Notes under the pieces: generated by a model
Database searches by the model: none
What the model saw: the letters and a program-made list of their open reading frames with translations, nothing else
Told to the model about the DNA's origin: nothing
DNA from: Chitinophaga arvensicola
GTDB taxonomy: Bacteria > Bacteroidota > Bacteroidia > Chitinophagales > Chitinophagaceae
Length of the DNA: 64,000 bases
NCBI RefSeq assembly: GCF_900110835.1
Contig: NZ_FOJG01000001.1
Span: forward strand, 1,933,022 to 1,997,021
Direction of reading: 5' to 3'
Program-made: the position numbers and the translations under genes
Shown here: positions 9,580 to 18,909 of the stretch, piece after piece
Layout: the number at the start of each line of letters is the position of its first letter
Position numbering within the stretch: position 1 is the stretch's first letter

Positions 9580-11862
9580 ATGAAACAATGTTGTTTACTC
9601 CTCATTGCCTGCATGGCTGTTGCCAACAGTTATGCACAGCAGATACGTGGGCGTGTGGCAGATGCACAAACGAAAGAAGCATTGCCGGGTGTTAATATAA
9701 GGCTGCTTCATGCTGCCACCGGATGCAATACCAACGCACAGGGGAAATATGAAATAGCCGCTACCACGGCAGACTCGATAGAAGTATCCTACATTGGATA
9801 CGTATCAAAACAACTACCGGCAAATGCTGTAGAAAAGATGCCGGTGATTTACCTGCAGCAAAGTACTACCAGCCTGAATGAGATCATCGTATCTTCTTCC
9901 CGCGATAAACAGCAGCGCTCAGAAGCGCCCATCGCCATCAGCACCATTTCTGCGCAAACGCTGAATGAAACCAAAGCGACTACGCTCGATAAAGTGCTGA
10001 ATAAAGTGAGCGGTGTATACATGGTAGACCTGGGCAATGAACAGCACACCATGGCTATCCGCCAGCCGATTGGTTATAAAAGCCTGTTCCTGTACCTGGA
10101 AGATGGTATTCCGATCAGAACCATCGGCGACTTTAACCACAATGCATTGATCGAAATAAATATGGCTGCGCTGAAATCAGTGGAAGTGATCCGTGGCCCG
10201 GCTTCTTCCTTATATGGCAGCGAAGCGGTAGGCGGTGCGGTGAACTTTATTACGGCTTCCCCCACTTTAGTCCCTACCGCCAAAGTACAACTGGAAGCCA
10301 GTAACTGGGGCTATAAAAGAACCGATTTCAGTATATCCAATACCGTGAAGAAAGTGGGTTTCGCCGTTAGCGGCTACTATGCTAACCAAACCAACGGTTA
10401 CATGGATCACAGCGATTTTCATAAACTGGCACTCACAGCAAAAGTAGATTACCAGATCAATGAAAAAAATAAATGGACCAATGCAGCTACCCTGATCAAT
10501 TATAAAACAGATCAAACCGGCGGCCTCGATAGCACACATTTCTTTGCAAAAGATTACCGCAATTTTCAGACGTTTACTTATCGCGAAGTAAAAGCGCTGC
10601 GGGTAAGAAGTACCCTGGAACACGAGTGGGATAACAGTAACCACACCACTTTTACCGCCTTCTTCCGTAATAATACTATCGGGCAGAATCCTTTTTATGC
10701 GATCCAGGATATCAGGGGTATATCAAAAGCAAATGGGCAGATTAACAGTGATGGCTTTAACAGCTATGGCATCATTGCACAGCATAAGAAACAGTTCAAC
10801 TGGAAACAGGCAGCCTTAATAGCTGGTGTCAGCGCGGATTACAGCCCTGCTACCTATGTGGCCAACTACATTGATATTACGAAAGATGCAGGTGGATATT
10901 ATGCCAGTTACAGGAATACAGATTCCCTGCTTACAGATTATCGCGTAGGTTTGCTGAACAGCGCCCTGTATACGCAGTTTGAATTTTCTCCTTTGCCGGA
11001 AATGAGGGTAGTAGCTGCTTTGCGCTACGACCGCATGGACTATAATTTTGAAAATCACCTTACGCCTTCTGCTTATACCGGCGCACCCAGCGAACGGAAT
11101 AATTTCAATGCGCTCACGCCAAAGCTGGGACTGACTTACAACCTGGCCCGCAACCGTGGATTGTATGCGAACTACAGCGTAGGTTTTGCACCGCCTAATA
11201 TTTCAGAATTATATACCGGTGTAAAAGTACCTGTGCTGAAATCTGCCACCTATCAGAATTACGAGGCCGGCGGCTGGTTTGCATTTGCGCATGAAAAAGG
11301 ATACGCGGATCTGAGTATCTACCGCATGAATGGCAGTAACGAAATTATCAGCGTCCGTAATGCAGACGGTATCTATGAAAACCGCAATACGGGTGCCACT
11401 ACACACAGTGGGGTAGAATGGAATATAAAATACACCCCGTTGAAGAGCGTGTTTATCCGCACCAGTGGTACTTATGCATCGCATATTTTCAAAGCTTATT
11501 CCGATGGCAGCAAAGTATATAACAACAACCAGATGAGTGGTGCACCCAAGTGGATCACCAATACAGAGATCACCTGGAAACCTTTGCTGCTGAATGGTTT
11601 CAGGATAGGAGCGGAGTGGCAGCATATCAGTAAGTACTACATGGATCCCGCCAATACCTCGCTGTACAATGGTTATGATCTGTTTAATGCAAGGGCAGGA
11701 TATGCCTTTAAAGGATTTGAATGCTGGTTGAACTGTATGAATATAGGAGATAAATTGTATGCAACCACTGCGGAGAAATCTGCCTATGGCAAAACATACA
11801 GGGTGGGCCCGCGTCAGACATTTAACGTAGGCGTGGCGTATACATTTACCGGAAAAAAATAA
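9580..11862 (+). CDS. TonB-dependent outer-membrane receptor with carboxypeptidase-like N-terminal domain
   Basis: A 760-residue outer-membrane receptor. Order: signal peptide (1-19, ending SYAQ), a carboxypeptidase-regulatory-like beta-sandwich (about 20-105, IRGRVADAQTKEALPGVNI), a TonB-box region (LNEIIVSSSR), a plug domain (about 115-230, with VEVIRGPASSLYGSEAVGG) and a 22-strand-type barrel to the end (FNVGVAYTFTGKK). It imports a scarce substrate using energy from TonB-ExbBD. It is a classic siderophore/cobalamin/metal-type receptor, not a SusC protein: it is shorter and has no SusD partner. The downstream gene starts 4 bp after its stop, so they are surely cotranscribed. The substrate cannot be read from the sequence; the neighbours hint at a metal complex. 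Confidence 0.93.
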   Translation: MKQCCLLLIACMAVANSYAQQIRGRVADAQTKEALPGVNIRLLHAATGCNTNAQGKYEIAATTADSIEVSYIGYVSKQLPANAVEKMPVIYLQQSTTSLNEIIVSSSRDKQQRSEAPIAISTISAQTLNETKATTLDKVLNKVSGVYMVDLGNEQHTMAIRQPIGYKSLFLYLEDGIPIRTIGDFNHNALIEINMAALKSVEVIRGPASSLYGSEAVGGAVNFITASPTLVPTAKVQLEASNWGYKRTDFSISNTVKKVGFAVSGYYANQTNGYMDHSDFHKLALTAKVDYQINEKNKWTNAATLINYKTDQTGGLDSTHFFAKDYRNFQTFTYREVKALRVRSTLEHEWDNSNHTTFTAFFRNNTIGQNPFYAIQDIRGISKANGQINSDGFNSYGIIAQHKKQFNWKQAALIAGVSADYSPATYVANYIDITKDAGGYYASYRNTDSLLTDYRVGLLNSALYTQFEFSPLPEMRVVAALRYDRMDYNFENHLTPSAYTGAPSERNNFNALTPKLGLTYNLARNRGLYANYSVGFAPPNISELYTGVKVPVLKSATYQNYEAGGWFAFAHEKGYADLSIYRMNGSNEIISVRNADGIYENRNTGATTHSGVEWNIKYTPLKSVFIRTSGTYASHIFKAYSDGSKVYNNNQMSGAPKWITNTEITWKPLLLNGFRIGAEWQHISKYYMDPANTSLYNGYDLFNARAGYAFKGFECWLNCMNIGDKLYATTAEKSAYGKTYRVGPRQTFNVGVAYTFTGKK

Positions 11863-11866
11863 AAAG

Positions 11867-13084
11867 ATGAAACAAGCAGTTGTATGGATCGCGATGTTGC
11901 TATGGATGAGTGCCTGTCGCCCGGGTATGGTGTCACCGGATAAGCCGTTGGTGGTATCGCATATAGGTAAAGATGCTTCTTGTCCGTTTCTCACCAAAGA
12001 TGCGAGTGGCCGCCCTGTTATCAGCTGGGTGGAAAAAGATAGCAGCGCGGATACCGGGTTGATGTACTATGCGGTATCTAACGATAACGGGCATACGTTT
12101 TCCGAACCTGTTGCTATACCTGCTTCCAGCGGTGTATATCCGCATGATGAGAATTTGCCAAAGTTACTGTTTAAACCAGATGGCTCTGTGATAGCGCTTT
12201 TCGGAGTAGAGGCCAATGACGCCCGGAATAAATATGCCGGTAAAGTACTGTATACCCAATCTTTCGATGGCGGTAAAACCTGGCAGAACGCGGTACCGCT
12301 GGTAACAGATACGGCCGGCTACGACCAGCGTTATTTTGATATGTCGTTGCTGCCGGGTGGAGAAGCAGCGGCCATCTGGCTGGACAATCGCAAGGATACC
12401 GATGCGGAAGGTTCTACGCTTTACTTTGCTGTAACATCGGGGCGTCAAGGTTTTCAGGCTGCTACGCCTGTGGCATCTACCATCTGCCAGTGTTGTCGCA
12501 CTAAAATGTACATAGCGGATAATGGAGATATTCATCTCGCTTACCGCGACATAATCAATGATTCCATCCGTGATATGGTACACCAGGTATCTGTGGATGG
12601 AGGCCATACCTTTTCTAAACCGGTACGCATCAGCGCCGATAACTGGGTGGTAAGAGGCTGCCCGCATACAGGCCCTACTCTTACGGCCAACAGTACTGGT
12701 CTGCATTTCGCCTGGTTTACGATGGGTGGCGGACAAGGCGCTTTTTACTGCCGATCTGTAGATAACGGGAACACCTATACGCAGAAGGAATCATTGAGTA
12801 AGTCGCCCATGGCCAAGCATCCGCAGATGAGTACCATCAATGATCATATTTTGGTGTTGTGGGATGAGCCGGTAAAGTGGAAAGATGATTTTAACAGCAG
12901 GATTGGTTTTCAATATAAAGCGGCTGATGGAAAAACAATTCAGGCAGGCCTCCTGACGTCCGACAGCACCTACGCTAATTTTCCGGTAATCAGCGCGTTA
13001 AAGGAGAATAAAGCATTGATTGCTTATAAGAGAAGAACGGGTAATCAGAGTGAAATAGTGGTAAACGCATTACAACTGCCATAA
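11867..13084 (+). CDS. BNR-repeat (sialidase-like) beta-propeller lipoprotein with CxCC motif
   Basis: A 405-residue lipoprotein: signal peptide with Cys17 in a lipobox (LWMSAC). The body has four Asp-box/BNR repeats of the form S-x-D-x-G-x-T-(W/F/Y) (SNDNGHTF, SFDGGKTW, SVDGGHTF, SVDNGNTY), which mark a six-bladed sialidase-type propeller. I find no FRIP motif near the N-terminus, and the arginine triad of true sialidases is not recognisable, so sialic acid hydrolysis is doubtful. Cys207-x-Cys209-Cys210 (ICQCCRTKM) sits between blades and could bind a soft metal. It follows the TonB receptor after 4 bp, so its job is probably substrate capture or sensing for that receptor (inference). Confidence 0.8.
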   Translation: MKQAVVWIAMLLWMSACRPGMVSPDKPLVVSHIGKDASCPFLTKDASGRPVISWVEKDSSADTGLMYYAVSNDNGHTFSEPVAIPASSGVYPHDENLPKLLFKPDGSVIALFGVEANDARNKYAGKVLYTQSFDGGKTWQNAVPLVTDTAGYDQRYFDMSLLPGGEAAAIWLDNRKDTDAEGSTLYFAVTSGRQGFQAATPVASTICQCCRTKMYIADNGDIHLAYRDIINDSIRDMVHQVSVDGGHTFSKPVRISADNWVVRGCPHTGPTLTANSTGLHFAWFTMGGGQGAFYCRSVDNGNTYTQKESLSKSPMAKHPQMSTINDHILVLWDEPVKWKDDFNSRIGFQYKAADGKTIQAGLLTSDSTYANFPVISALKENKALIAYKRRTGNQSEIVVNALQLP

Positions 13085-13147
13085 AAAAATTGGGATGTAG
13101 CTATCTGTTCCGGAAGCAATAATGGAATCAGAGAACTACATCCCAAT
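13083..13147 (-). terminator. Terminator of the 53-residue minus-strand gene
   Basis: Perfect 12-bp inverted repeat (ATTGGGATGTAG at 13089-13100, CTACATCCCAAT at 13136-13147) with further partial pairing inside the loop. Read on the minus strand it is followed by a run of T (13083-13089). It lies 11 nt past the stop of the small gene and just after the plus-strand propeller gene, so it may end transcription from both sides. Confidence 0.75.
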
Positions 13148-13158
13148 AATAACTTGTT

Positions 13159-13320
13159 TCAGCTGTAACCCAGAGAGAAGCCTTTTTGTCCGGCCCAATC
13201 TTTTCCTGTTGCCCAACGGCCATAATTACCTTTCCGGGAGTTACCGAAATAGAAGCGCCATCCTTCTTTCCACTTGGGATAGTACAGACGCAGCAAATAC
13301 ATAGTGATAAATGTAAGCAT
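13159..13320 (-). CDS. Small basic aromatic protein, 53 residues, unknown function
   Basis: Short minus-strand reading frame, ATG at 13320 to TGA at 13159-13161. The product starts with a short hydrophobic segment (MLTFITMYLLRLYY) and continues with a Trp/Tyr/Gly/Lys-rich part containing PKWKEGWRFYFGN, YGRWATGKDW and GYS. The composition is not that of random antisense sequence, and a well-formed terminator follows directly, which argues for an expressed gene. I do not recognise the family. The hydrophobic start and positive charge would suit a membrane-associated peptide. Alternative: a structured small RNA with a fortuitous frame. Confidence 0.55.
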   Translation of the reverse strand: MLTFITMYLLRLYYPKWKEGWRFYFGNSRKGNYGRWATGKDWAGQKGFSLGYS

Positions 13321-13344
13321 AGGGATATGGTTTCATGATTAGGA

Positions 13345-13379
13345 TAGTCTTCTTAGTCTAGTCTGTTTAGTCTTAGTCT
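13345..13379. repeat. Five irregular copies of TAGTCT
   Basis: The hexamer TAGTCT starts at 13345, 13354, 13359, 13368 and 13374 (AGACTA on the minus strand). The cluster lies in the putative leader, 25-60 nt upstream of the 53-residue gene. It could be a simple-sequence tract or a protein-binding site; nothing decides between them. Confidence 0.6.
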
Positions 13380-13485
13380 GTTCGCTCGGGCATAATTTTT
13401 TGCGGCTGACAGTATAGGCACAAAAAATATATAAATGTTTCCAAATATAAAGACTATCGGCTTCCCATGAAATCACATCTATGTG

Positions 13486-14241
13486 TTATTTTTTATCTAT
13501 GTAATAAGCATTGGCCTGTTGCAATGGCGTCATTACCAGGTCATTGATACAAACATGCGGCGGCAGCGATGTGCAGTAATATACCACGTCTGCCACATCC
13601 TGCGCTGTTAAAGGAATAAATCCTTTGTACACATCTTTCGCTTTATCTTCATCTCCTTTAAATCTCACCAGCGAAAATTCTGTTTCTGCCGCACCCGGAT
13701 GAATAGCCGTTACTTTGATCCGGTAAGGCAGCAGGTCGATCCGCATACCCTGGGAAATGGCATCTACTGCGGCTTTGGTAGCACAGTATACATTGCCTTT
13801 GGCATATACCAGCTTGGCTGCCGTGGAGCCGATATTGATGATATGTCCCATCGTCCGGGAACGCATCCAGGGTATAACGGTACGGGACACATACAGTAAG
13901 CCTTTTACATTGGTGTCTATCATGGCATCCCAGTCGTCCGTATTTCCTTCGTCTATAGTGCTTAAACCGGCGGCAAGACCAGCATTGTTCACCAGCACAT
14001 CAATTTTCCGCCATTCTTCCGGAATAGTGCCTAAAACGGCTTTTACTTCGTCTTCTTTTCTTACATCAAAATTCAGTGCCAGTACATTAATGCCAAATTC
14101 CTGCGTTAAGCGGGTCTGCAGCGCATCCAGTCTCTCTTTCCGGCGTCCGGTGATGATCACATCGAATCCTTTGCCGGCATAGGTAGTCGCGCATGCCTCG
14201 CCAAAACCGGCTGTAGCACCGGTGATAAGAACAATTCCCAT
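13486..14241 (-). CDS. SDR-family NAD(P)-dependent oxidoreductase (YdfG-like)
   Basis: A 251-residue classical short-chain dehydrogenase. The cofactor loop TGATAGFG lies at 7-14, NNAG at 85-88, and the catalytic Ser139, Tyr152 and Lys156 (VYCATK) are all present. Arg33-Arg34 after the second strand favours NADP(H). The general pattern is that of the YdfG/3-hydroxy acid dehydrogenase subgroup, cytoplasmic enzymes that oxidise serine, allothreonine or short 3-hydroxy acids; the real substrate is not determined. It is the last gene of a five-gene minus-strand run, 32 bp after the stop of the PKD protein gene. Confidence 0.92.
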   Translation of the reverse strand: MGIVLITGATAGFGEACATTYAGKGFDVIITGRRKERLDALQTRLTQEFGINVLALNFDVRKEDEVKAVLGTIPEEWRKIDVLVNNAGLAAGLSTIDEGNTDDWDAMIDTNVKGLLYVSRTVIPWMRSRTMGHIINIGSTAAKLVYAKGNVYCATKAAVDAISQGMRIDLLPYRIKVTAIHPGAAETEFSLVRFKGDEDKAKDVYKGFIPLTAQDVADVVYYCTSLPPHVCINDLVMTPLQQANAYYIDKK

Positions 14242-14273
14242 GAGACGTTATTTTTTATGCAATTTACAAAGGA

Positions 14274-16202
14274 TCAGCGGACCAACGTCACCGTTCCTCT
14301 TTTAAGGATGTCTTTACCATTCAGATCTGTTCCTTCCAGGATCCAGATATAGGTATCCACCGGCGCGGGAGCGCCCTTGAAAGTACCATCCCATCCGCCC
14401 CGGAAGTCGGTAGACGAATATATTTCTGTTCCCCAGCGGTTAAAGATCCGGAAGAACTTATAGGTAACGATCCCCACGGGGATAAAGCGGAAATAATCGT
14501 TCAGCCCGTCGCCGTTAGGAGAAAATGCGTTGGGCACATATATTTCAGGACCTGTATAATATTTCACCTGCACAGAATCATATCCCACACATCCCTGTTG
14601 ATTGGATACCCGCAGTGAATAGGAGATATCCTTATTGTAATTGAGGGTAGGCTGGGCAATGTTGGGATCACTCAGTCCATCCGTTGGAGACCAGGAGTAA
14701 AATTCTCCCCCGCTGCCCTGCATGACCATCTGCTGTCCTTTTGCCAGGATAGTATCATTACCTGCATAGGGATTTACTTCGTATACCCGGAGATTTTTAG
14801 TGACGGTTTTCTCACAGTGTTTATCCGTTTGCAAAGTAAGTGATACCGTATATACATCGCCTTTATGAAAGGTATACTGCAATGATCGTTGCGGCCCCGG
14901 CGTAATTACACTGTCCAGCGTGCCCATGTCCCAGGTATGACTGGTAATATTGCCATATTGGTAGGAAGAGGTATCATTAAAGGTAATGGGATCGCCCTTA
15001 CAGAAACCGTTGGTTGTAAAGCCTGCCCTTAATCCCGGATAGTTGAATACTTCTCCCACGGTACTATCAGTACAGGCCAGTCCCGGGTTTACCACCATCT
15101 TCACCTTGTATACACCCGTATCCGGATATTGGTGATAGAACATGGTTCTGCTATTGGTAAGTGTATCGGTACCATCCCCGAAGTTCCAGTAATAGGTAGA
15201 TGTAAATCCGGAAACGCTGGAATTGGTGATAGGAACGTGTAAGGCAGCATCCTCTGTACAGTTGTTCAGCACGGATGGAAAACCGGCCGTTATTTTTGTC
15301 TGACAATTGAAAACAGTCAGCAGGATATCTTTACTATGTGTGCCCAGGAGTTGCTTCGTCACCGGGTCATATTCATTTACACATACCGTGACCACATATT
15401 TCCCCGGTAGATTAGGCGTGCAGGTAAGCAATCCTTTGGCGGATATCGCAATCCCCGGGCTACCTCCCATCGGGTTGCTCCCCGAATAAGGAGCAATATA
15501 GCTGACCATTGAATTATAAGGTGGTGGGGTGGTTGAATTACTTTCGTTGGCACTGGAACCATCTGTCAACGCATTACAAAGATTATAGGTCAGGCTGTCG
15601 CCGTCTTCATCATAAGCGGCATAGTCCAGCGTAAAGGGCATGGAGTTGCAGATAATGATGGCCGTATCCTTGTCGAAATAAGCGCTGTTGTTATTGGGCC
15701 TGCTTTCCGTGCCCGGAATAGTAGTATAATAAGTGGAACCTTCGTGCTCGGAATCGTGGATGTTGGCGAGTTTTTCTCCCCGGCAACAGCGCTGCGACGC
15801 CACATAATAACCACCGGGAATAGGTGGTAACTCGATAGTAGCTGTATAAAATGCCACCTCCAGGTGTTGCGCCTGAGGCGCCAGGCAAGGATTTTTCAGT
15901 GTATCTATCAGTGGTCGTGTAGCCGTAATGTAGAGATATACAGAAGATAAAACACGGGAACCGTTGGAAGTAAATACGTTAGCGGTAACAGGGTTCTCAA
16001 ATCGATCGATACAACCTTGACGGTCGCCACAGGTAAAATCTGCGTCGCGGTACAACTTGAGAGTGATGAGATAACGGTAGCGGGTATTATCTCCATTCAT
16101 TCCTAATGTCTTATAAAAAATTTCGCCACCAATGATATGGTATCCAGCTGCAAAAACAGGGAACAAACAGCAGCTCAATACCAGTAAAACTGCGCTCTTC
16201 AT
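14274..16202 (-). CDS. Secreted PKD-domain protein with T9SS type-B sorting domain (gliding-motility associated)
   Basis: A 642-residue exported protein. Signal peptide 1-19, then an N-terminal domain of about 270 residues starting HIIGGEIFYK and rich in Cys. PKD-like modules follow (WNFGDGTDTL and HTWDMGTLD) with a Cys/Gly-rich Ig-like module after them. The last 90 residues form the type-B C-terminal sorting domain: PNAFSPNGDGLNDYFRF, FNRWGTEIY, GWDGTFKG, ending TVTLVR. Such domains direct passage through SprA and surface attachment or release. It is a clear paralogue of the next gene (16267-18891), sharing the N-terminal domain and the tail, with fewer middle modules. Likely cell-surface adhesin or matrix protein. 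Confidence 0.9.
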   Translation of the reverse strand: MKSAVLLVLSCCLFPVFAAGYHIIGGEIFYKTLGMNGDNTRYRYLITLKLYRDADFTCGDRQGCIDRFENPVTANVFTSNGSRVLSSVYLYITATRPLIDTLKNPCLAPQAQHLEVAFYTATIELPPIPGGYYVASQRCCRGEKLANIHDSEHEGSTYYTTIPGTESRPNNNSAYFDKDTAIIICNSMPFTLDYAAYDEDGDSLTYNLCNALTDGSSANESNSTTPPPYNSMVSYIAPYSGSNPMGGSPGIAISAKGLLTCTPNLPGKYVVTVCVNEYDPVTKQLLGTHSKDILLTVFNCQTKITAGFPSVLNNCTEDAALHVPITNSSVSGFTSTYYWNFGDGTDTLTNSRTMFYHQYPDTGVYKVKMVVNPGLACTDSTVGEVFNYPGLRAGFTTNGFCKGDPITFNDTSSYQYGNITSHTWDMGTLDSVITPGPQRSLQYTFHKGDVYTVSLTLQTDKHCEKTVTKNLRVYEVNPYAGNDTILAKGQQMVMQGSGGEFYSWSPTDGLSDPNIAQPTLNYNKDISYSLRVSNQQGCVGYDSVQVKYYTGPEIYVPNAFSPNGDGLNDYFRFIPVGIVTYKFFRIFNRWGTEIYSSTDFRGGWDGTFKGAPAPVDTYIWILEGTDLNGKDILKRGTVTLVR

Positions 16203-16266
16203 GATGGGGATTACTGCTCTCTGAATTTAACACAAAAAGAGCAGATACGGTTCATTCCGGCCAACT

Positions 16267-18891
16267 TTATCTTACAAGTGTGACCGTCCCCTTACGTTGT
16301 ACCGTTTCATTGTTAATATCTTTTCCCTGTACTACCCAAACATAGGTACCTACTGCGGCAATATTGCCGTTAACCGTACCATCCCATCCTTTCATATAAG
16401 TAGTGGTAGAATACATCAGTTTGCCCCAACGGTCAAATACCCGGAAGAATTCTATCTGCACAATACCCACCGGCAAAGGACGGAAAACATCATTTAAGCC
16501 ATCTCCGTTGGGAGAGAAGGCGTTAGGTATATAAATGTCCGGACCTTTGATAAAGCGGACAAAAATGTCGTCTGTGCCGGTACATCCTTCCTGCGTATAG
16601 GCGGTAACGGTATATGTGATATCATGGTTATACGTAGTAACCGGATTGTAAATGTTGCGGCTGTTCAAACCGTCCGGGGGCGACCAGGTGTAACGCACCC
16701 CTCCGGTAGCATTCATCTGAAATGGTGTGTTCAGCATGATAATGGTATCGTTACCTGCAAAGGCATTTACCTTTGGCACCACTTTCACCAACGCAGTAGC
16801 TGTTACCGGTTTCGGGCATCCCAGTGTATCCGTTACGGTTACGGTAAATAAAGTGGTATCCACGGGGTGAGCCAGGGTAACAGGTGAGCTGGACTTATCC
16901 ACATAATAGGCTGGCGTCCAGCGGTAATAGGCGCCGCCGGTAGCTCTTAGTGTAACAGGTACACCAAAACAAAGTGTGGTATCCGGTGCAGCGGTAGCTT
17001 TAGGAGGATCTACCACCTTAAGACTAACGGTATCGGCCGAACGACATTTTCCCAGGGATACCTCTATGGCATAGCTTTGCCGTGGCGGAGCCGGTGTAAC
17101 ATAAGCATCCGGCGTTTGCGATACCACCTGCCCCGTACTCAGTTCTATCCAGCGATAGGCATACAGGCCATCTGAATACGACGGCAAATGTACCTGGTCA
17201 CTGGTACACACGGTGCTGTCGGCAATCGTTCTCACATGGATAGTATCCCTTACATCTACCTTTATATCCTTTGAATTGGTACAGCCCTGGGAATCCGTAA
17301 ACACTACTTTATAGGTAGCAGATTTCGGCGGAAACACAATCGGATCAGGTGTATTGGGTCTGAGGATAAAGTAGTTGGCCGGCGTCCAGGCATAGGTACC
17401 GGTTAAGGTGCTGCCAGCCCGCATATGCAAACTATCTTTCGCACAGAGCAACGTATCATTGGTAGCAGTAAAAGGTGGATTGGCGTAAATAGTAATCGGA
17501 TGGGTGACTGTTTGTTCACAGCCTTTAGCATTCCGTGCATACAGTTTTACGTCGTAAGTTCCGGGTGTGGTGTAGGTATGCGAAAGATTACCGGCAAGAT
17601 TGGAAGTATCTCCATCCCCGAATTCCCACTTATGATATACAACTGCGCCGGCATCAGAACGGGTCGGCGTGATGGCATTGAATTTTGTCTCTTTATTAAT
17701 ACACGCGCCTGCACTGGTAAAATCGGGTTTGAATACCGGGTACGCATATACGATAGCCGTAGCGCTATCACCGCAATTACTGGTTTTATCTACATACAGC
17801 TTTACGGTGTAAGTGCCTTCCCTGGCATAAGTATACTGGAAAGGTTCCGCGCTGGTGGTTTCTTTGATATTGCCATCGCCAAAGTCCCAGTAGTAAGGCT
17901 TCCCGAGGGTACTGTTATTAGTGAAGGTGACGGTTAAACTGGAGCAATCCGCATATTTCTCCGGCATGGCGGCAGTTACCTGTTTCACACAGGAAGTGAT
18001 GTTGATATGGAAGTCTTTCCGCAACGTACCAATACGTTTACCATTGCGGGATTCATGCACGCACACTGTTACTACGTACTTACCGGCAGCCGGCGCCGTA
18101 CCCGAAATGATACCGGTTTTTGGATCTATCGTAACGGTGAGTCCTAATGGGCTGCCGCCGCTGAAAGGCGACTTATACTGCACATAATTATAGGGGGGGG
18201 CAAAGGCGGGAGGAGGTACCTGGCCGTCACTGGTTAATCCGCCTTTATAAGCGTCGCAAAATTCATACGTGAGTTCATCGTTATCCGGATCCGTAGCGGA
18301 GAAATCGTATGTGAATTTTTTATCTGAGCAAACGAGTGTGGCTTCTTCTTTATTAAATACCGGGCTGGAGTTATTGGGATACCCGATTGTACTACCGGGA
18401 ATATCTGCAAAATAGGTAGCGCCGGTACCCAGGTCACCGGGACGGCCGCCTGGAATGGGTTCCGCTATGATGTTCTCCATATAGGGATCACGGCAGCAGC
18501 TCTGAAACGCAATCGTATACCCTTCAGCGTTAGCCGGAAGTTCAATGTTAGTCGTATAGGTACCCATCTGGTAGCAGATTACCGGTGGGTTCACAATACA
18601 GGGATCTATCTTAGCCTGATCTTTTACTTCAAAAGCGGTCTGGGTGATGAGATATTGTCCTGTTCGCCGGTAATCACTTTTATCAAAAGCAGAAAGGTAA
18701 ACAGCGGTAGGCATTTTGGCAATCCGCTCACCATCGCCGCAGATACGGTATAACTTCAGGGTAATGGAATACTTGAGATTGGTTCCATTGGTGCCAAGAT
18801 ATTTATAGTATACCTGTCCACCTATAATATGACTGGCTTGCGCCATATGGGCACACACCATGCATAGCAGGATGACAAGAAATTTTTTCAC
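16267..18891 (-). CDS. Secreted PKD-domain protein with T9SS type-B sorting domain, longer paralogue
   Basis: An 874-residue exported protein. Signal peptide 1-19 (ending AQAS), N-terminal domain starting HIIGGQVYYKYLG like its neighbour, and two PKD domains (about 305-475; WDFGDGNIKE and WEFGDGDTSN). Three or four further Ig-like modules each carry a Cys pair. The type-B sorting domain ends the chain (PNAFSPNGDGLNDVF, FDRWGKLMY, GWDGTVNG, TVTLVR). The gene stops 64 bp before its shorter paralogue starts, so this is a tandem duplication with module gain or loss. It would be exported through the SprA translocon encoded in this window. Probably a surface or matrix structural protein; no enzyme domain seen. 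Confidence 0.9.
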   Translation of the reverse strand: MKKFLVILLCMVCAHMAQASHIIGGQVYYKYLGTNGTNLKYSITLKLYRICGDGERIAKMPTAVYLSAFDKSDYRRTGQYLITQTAFEVKDQAKIDPCIVNPPVICYQMGTYTTNIELPANAEGYTIAFQSCCRDPYMENIIAEPIPGGRPGDLGTGATYFADIPGSTIGYPNNSSPVFNKEEATLVCSDKKFTYDFSATDPDNDELTYEFCDAYKGGLTSDGQVPPPAFAPPYNYVQYKSPFSGGSPLGLTVTIDPKTGIISGTAPAAGKYVVTVCVHESRNGKRIGTLRKDFHINITSCVKQVTAAMPEKYADCSSLTVTFTNNSTLGKPYYWDFGDGNIKETTSAEPFQYTYAREGTYTVKLYVDKTSNCGDSATAIVYAYPVFKPDFTSAGACINKETKFNAITPTRSDAGAVVYHKWEFGDGDTSNLAGNLSHTYTTPGTYDVKLYARNAKGCEQTVTHPITIYANPPFTATNDTLLCAKDSLHMRAGSTLTGTYAWTPANYFILRPNTPDPIVFPPKSATYKVVFTDSQGCTNSKDIKVDVRDTIHVRTIADSTVCTSDQVHLPSYSDGLYAYRWIELSTGQVVSQTPDAYVTPAPPRQSYAIEVSLGKCRSADTVSLKVVDPPKATAAPDTTLCFGVPVTLRATGGAYYRWTPAYYVDKSSSPVTLAHPVDTTLFTVTVTDTLGCPKPVTATALVKVVPKVNAFAGNDTIIMLNTPFQMNATGGVRYTWSPPDGLNSRNIYNPVTTYNHDITYTVTAYTQEGCTGTDDIFVRFIKGPDIYIPNAFSPNGDGLNDVFRPLPVGIVQIEFFRVFDRWGKLMYSTTTYMKGWDGTVNGNIAAVGTYVWVVQGKDINNETVQRKGTVTLVR

Positions 18892-18909
18892 AACAAGCGT
18901 ATTTAAAGA

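Noticed and set aside
11867..13084. Calling the BNR protein a sialidase
   Set aside because: Asp boxes are present but the FRIP motif and a recognisable arginine triad are not, and the operon points to a TonB substrate.
14274..18891. Reading the two PKD proteins as one frameshifted gene
   Set aside because: Each has its own signal peptide and its own complete sorting domain, so they are tandem paralogues.
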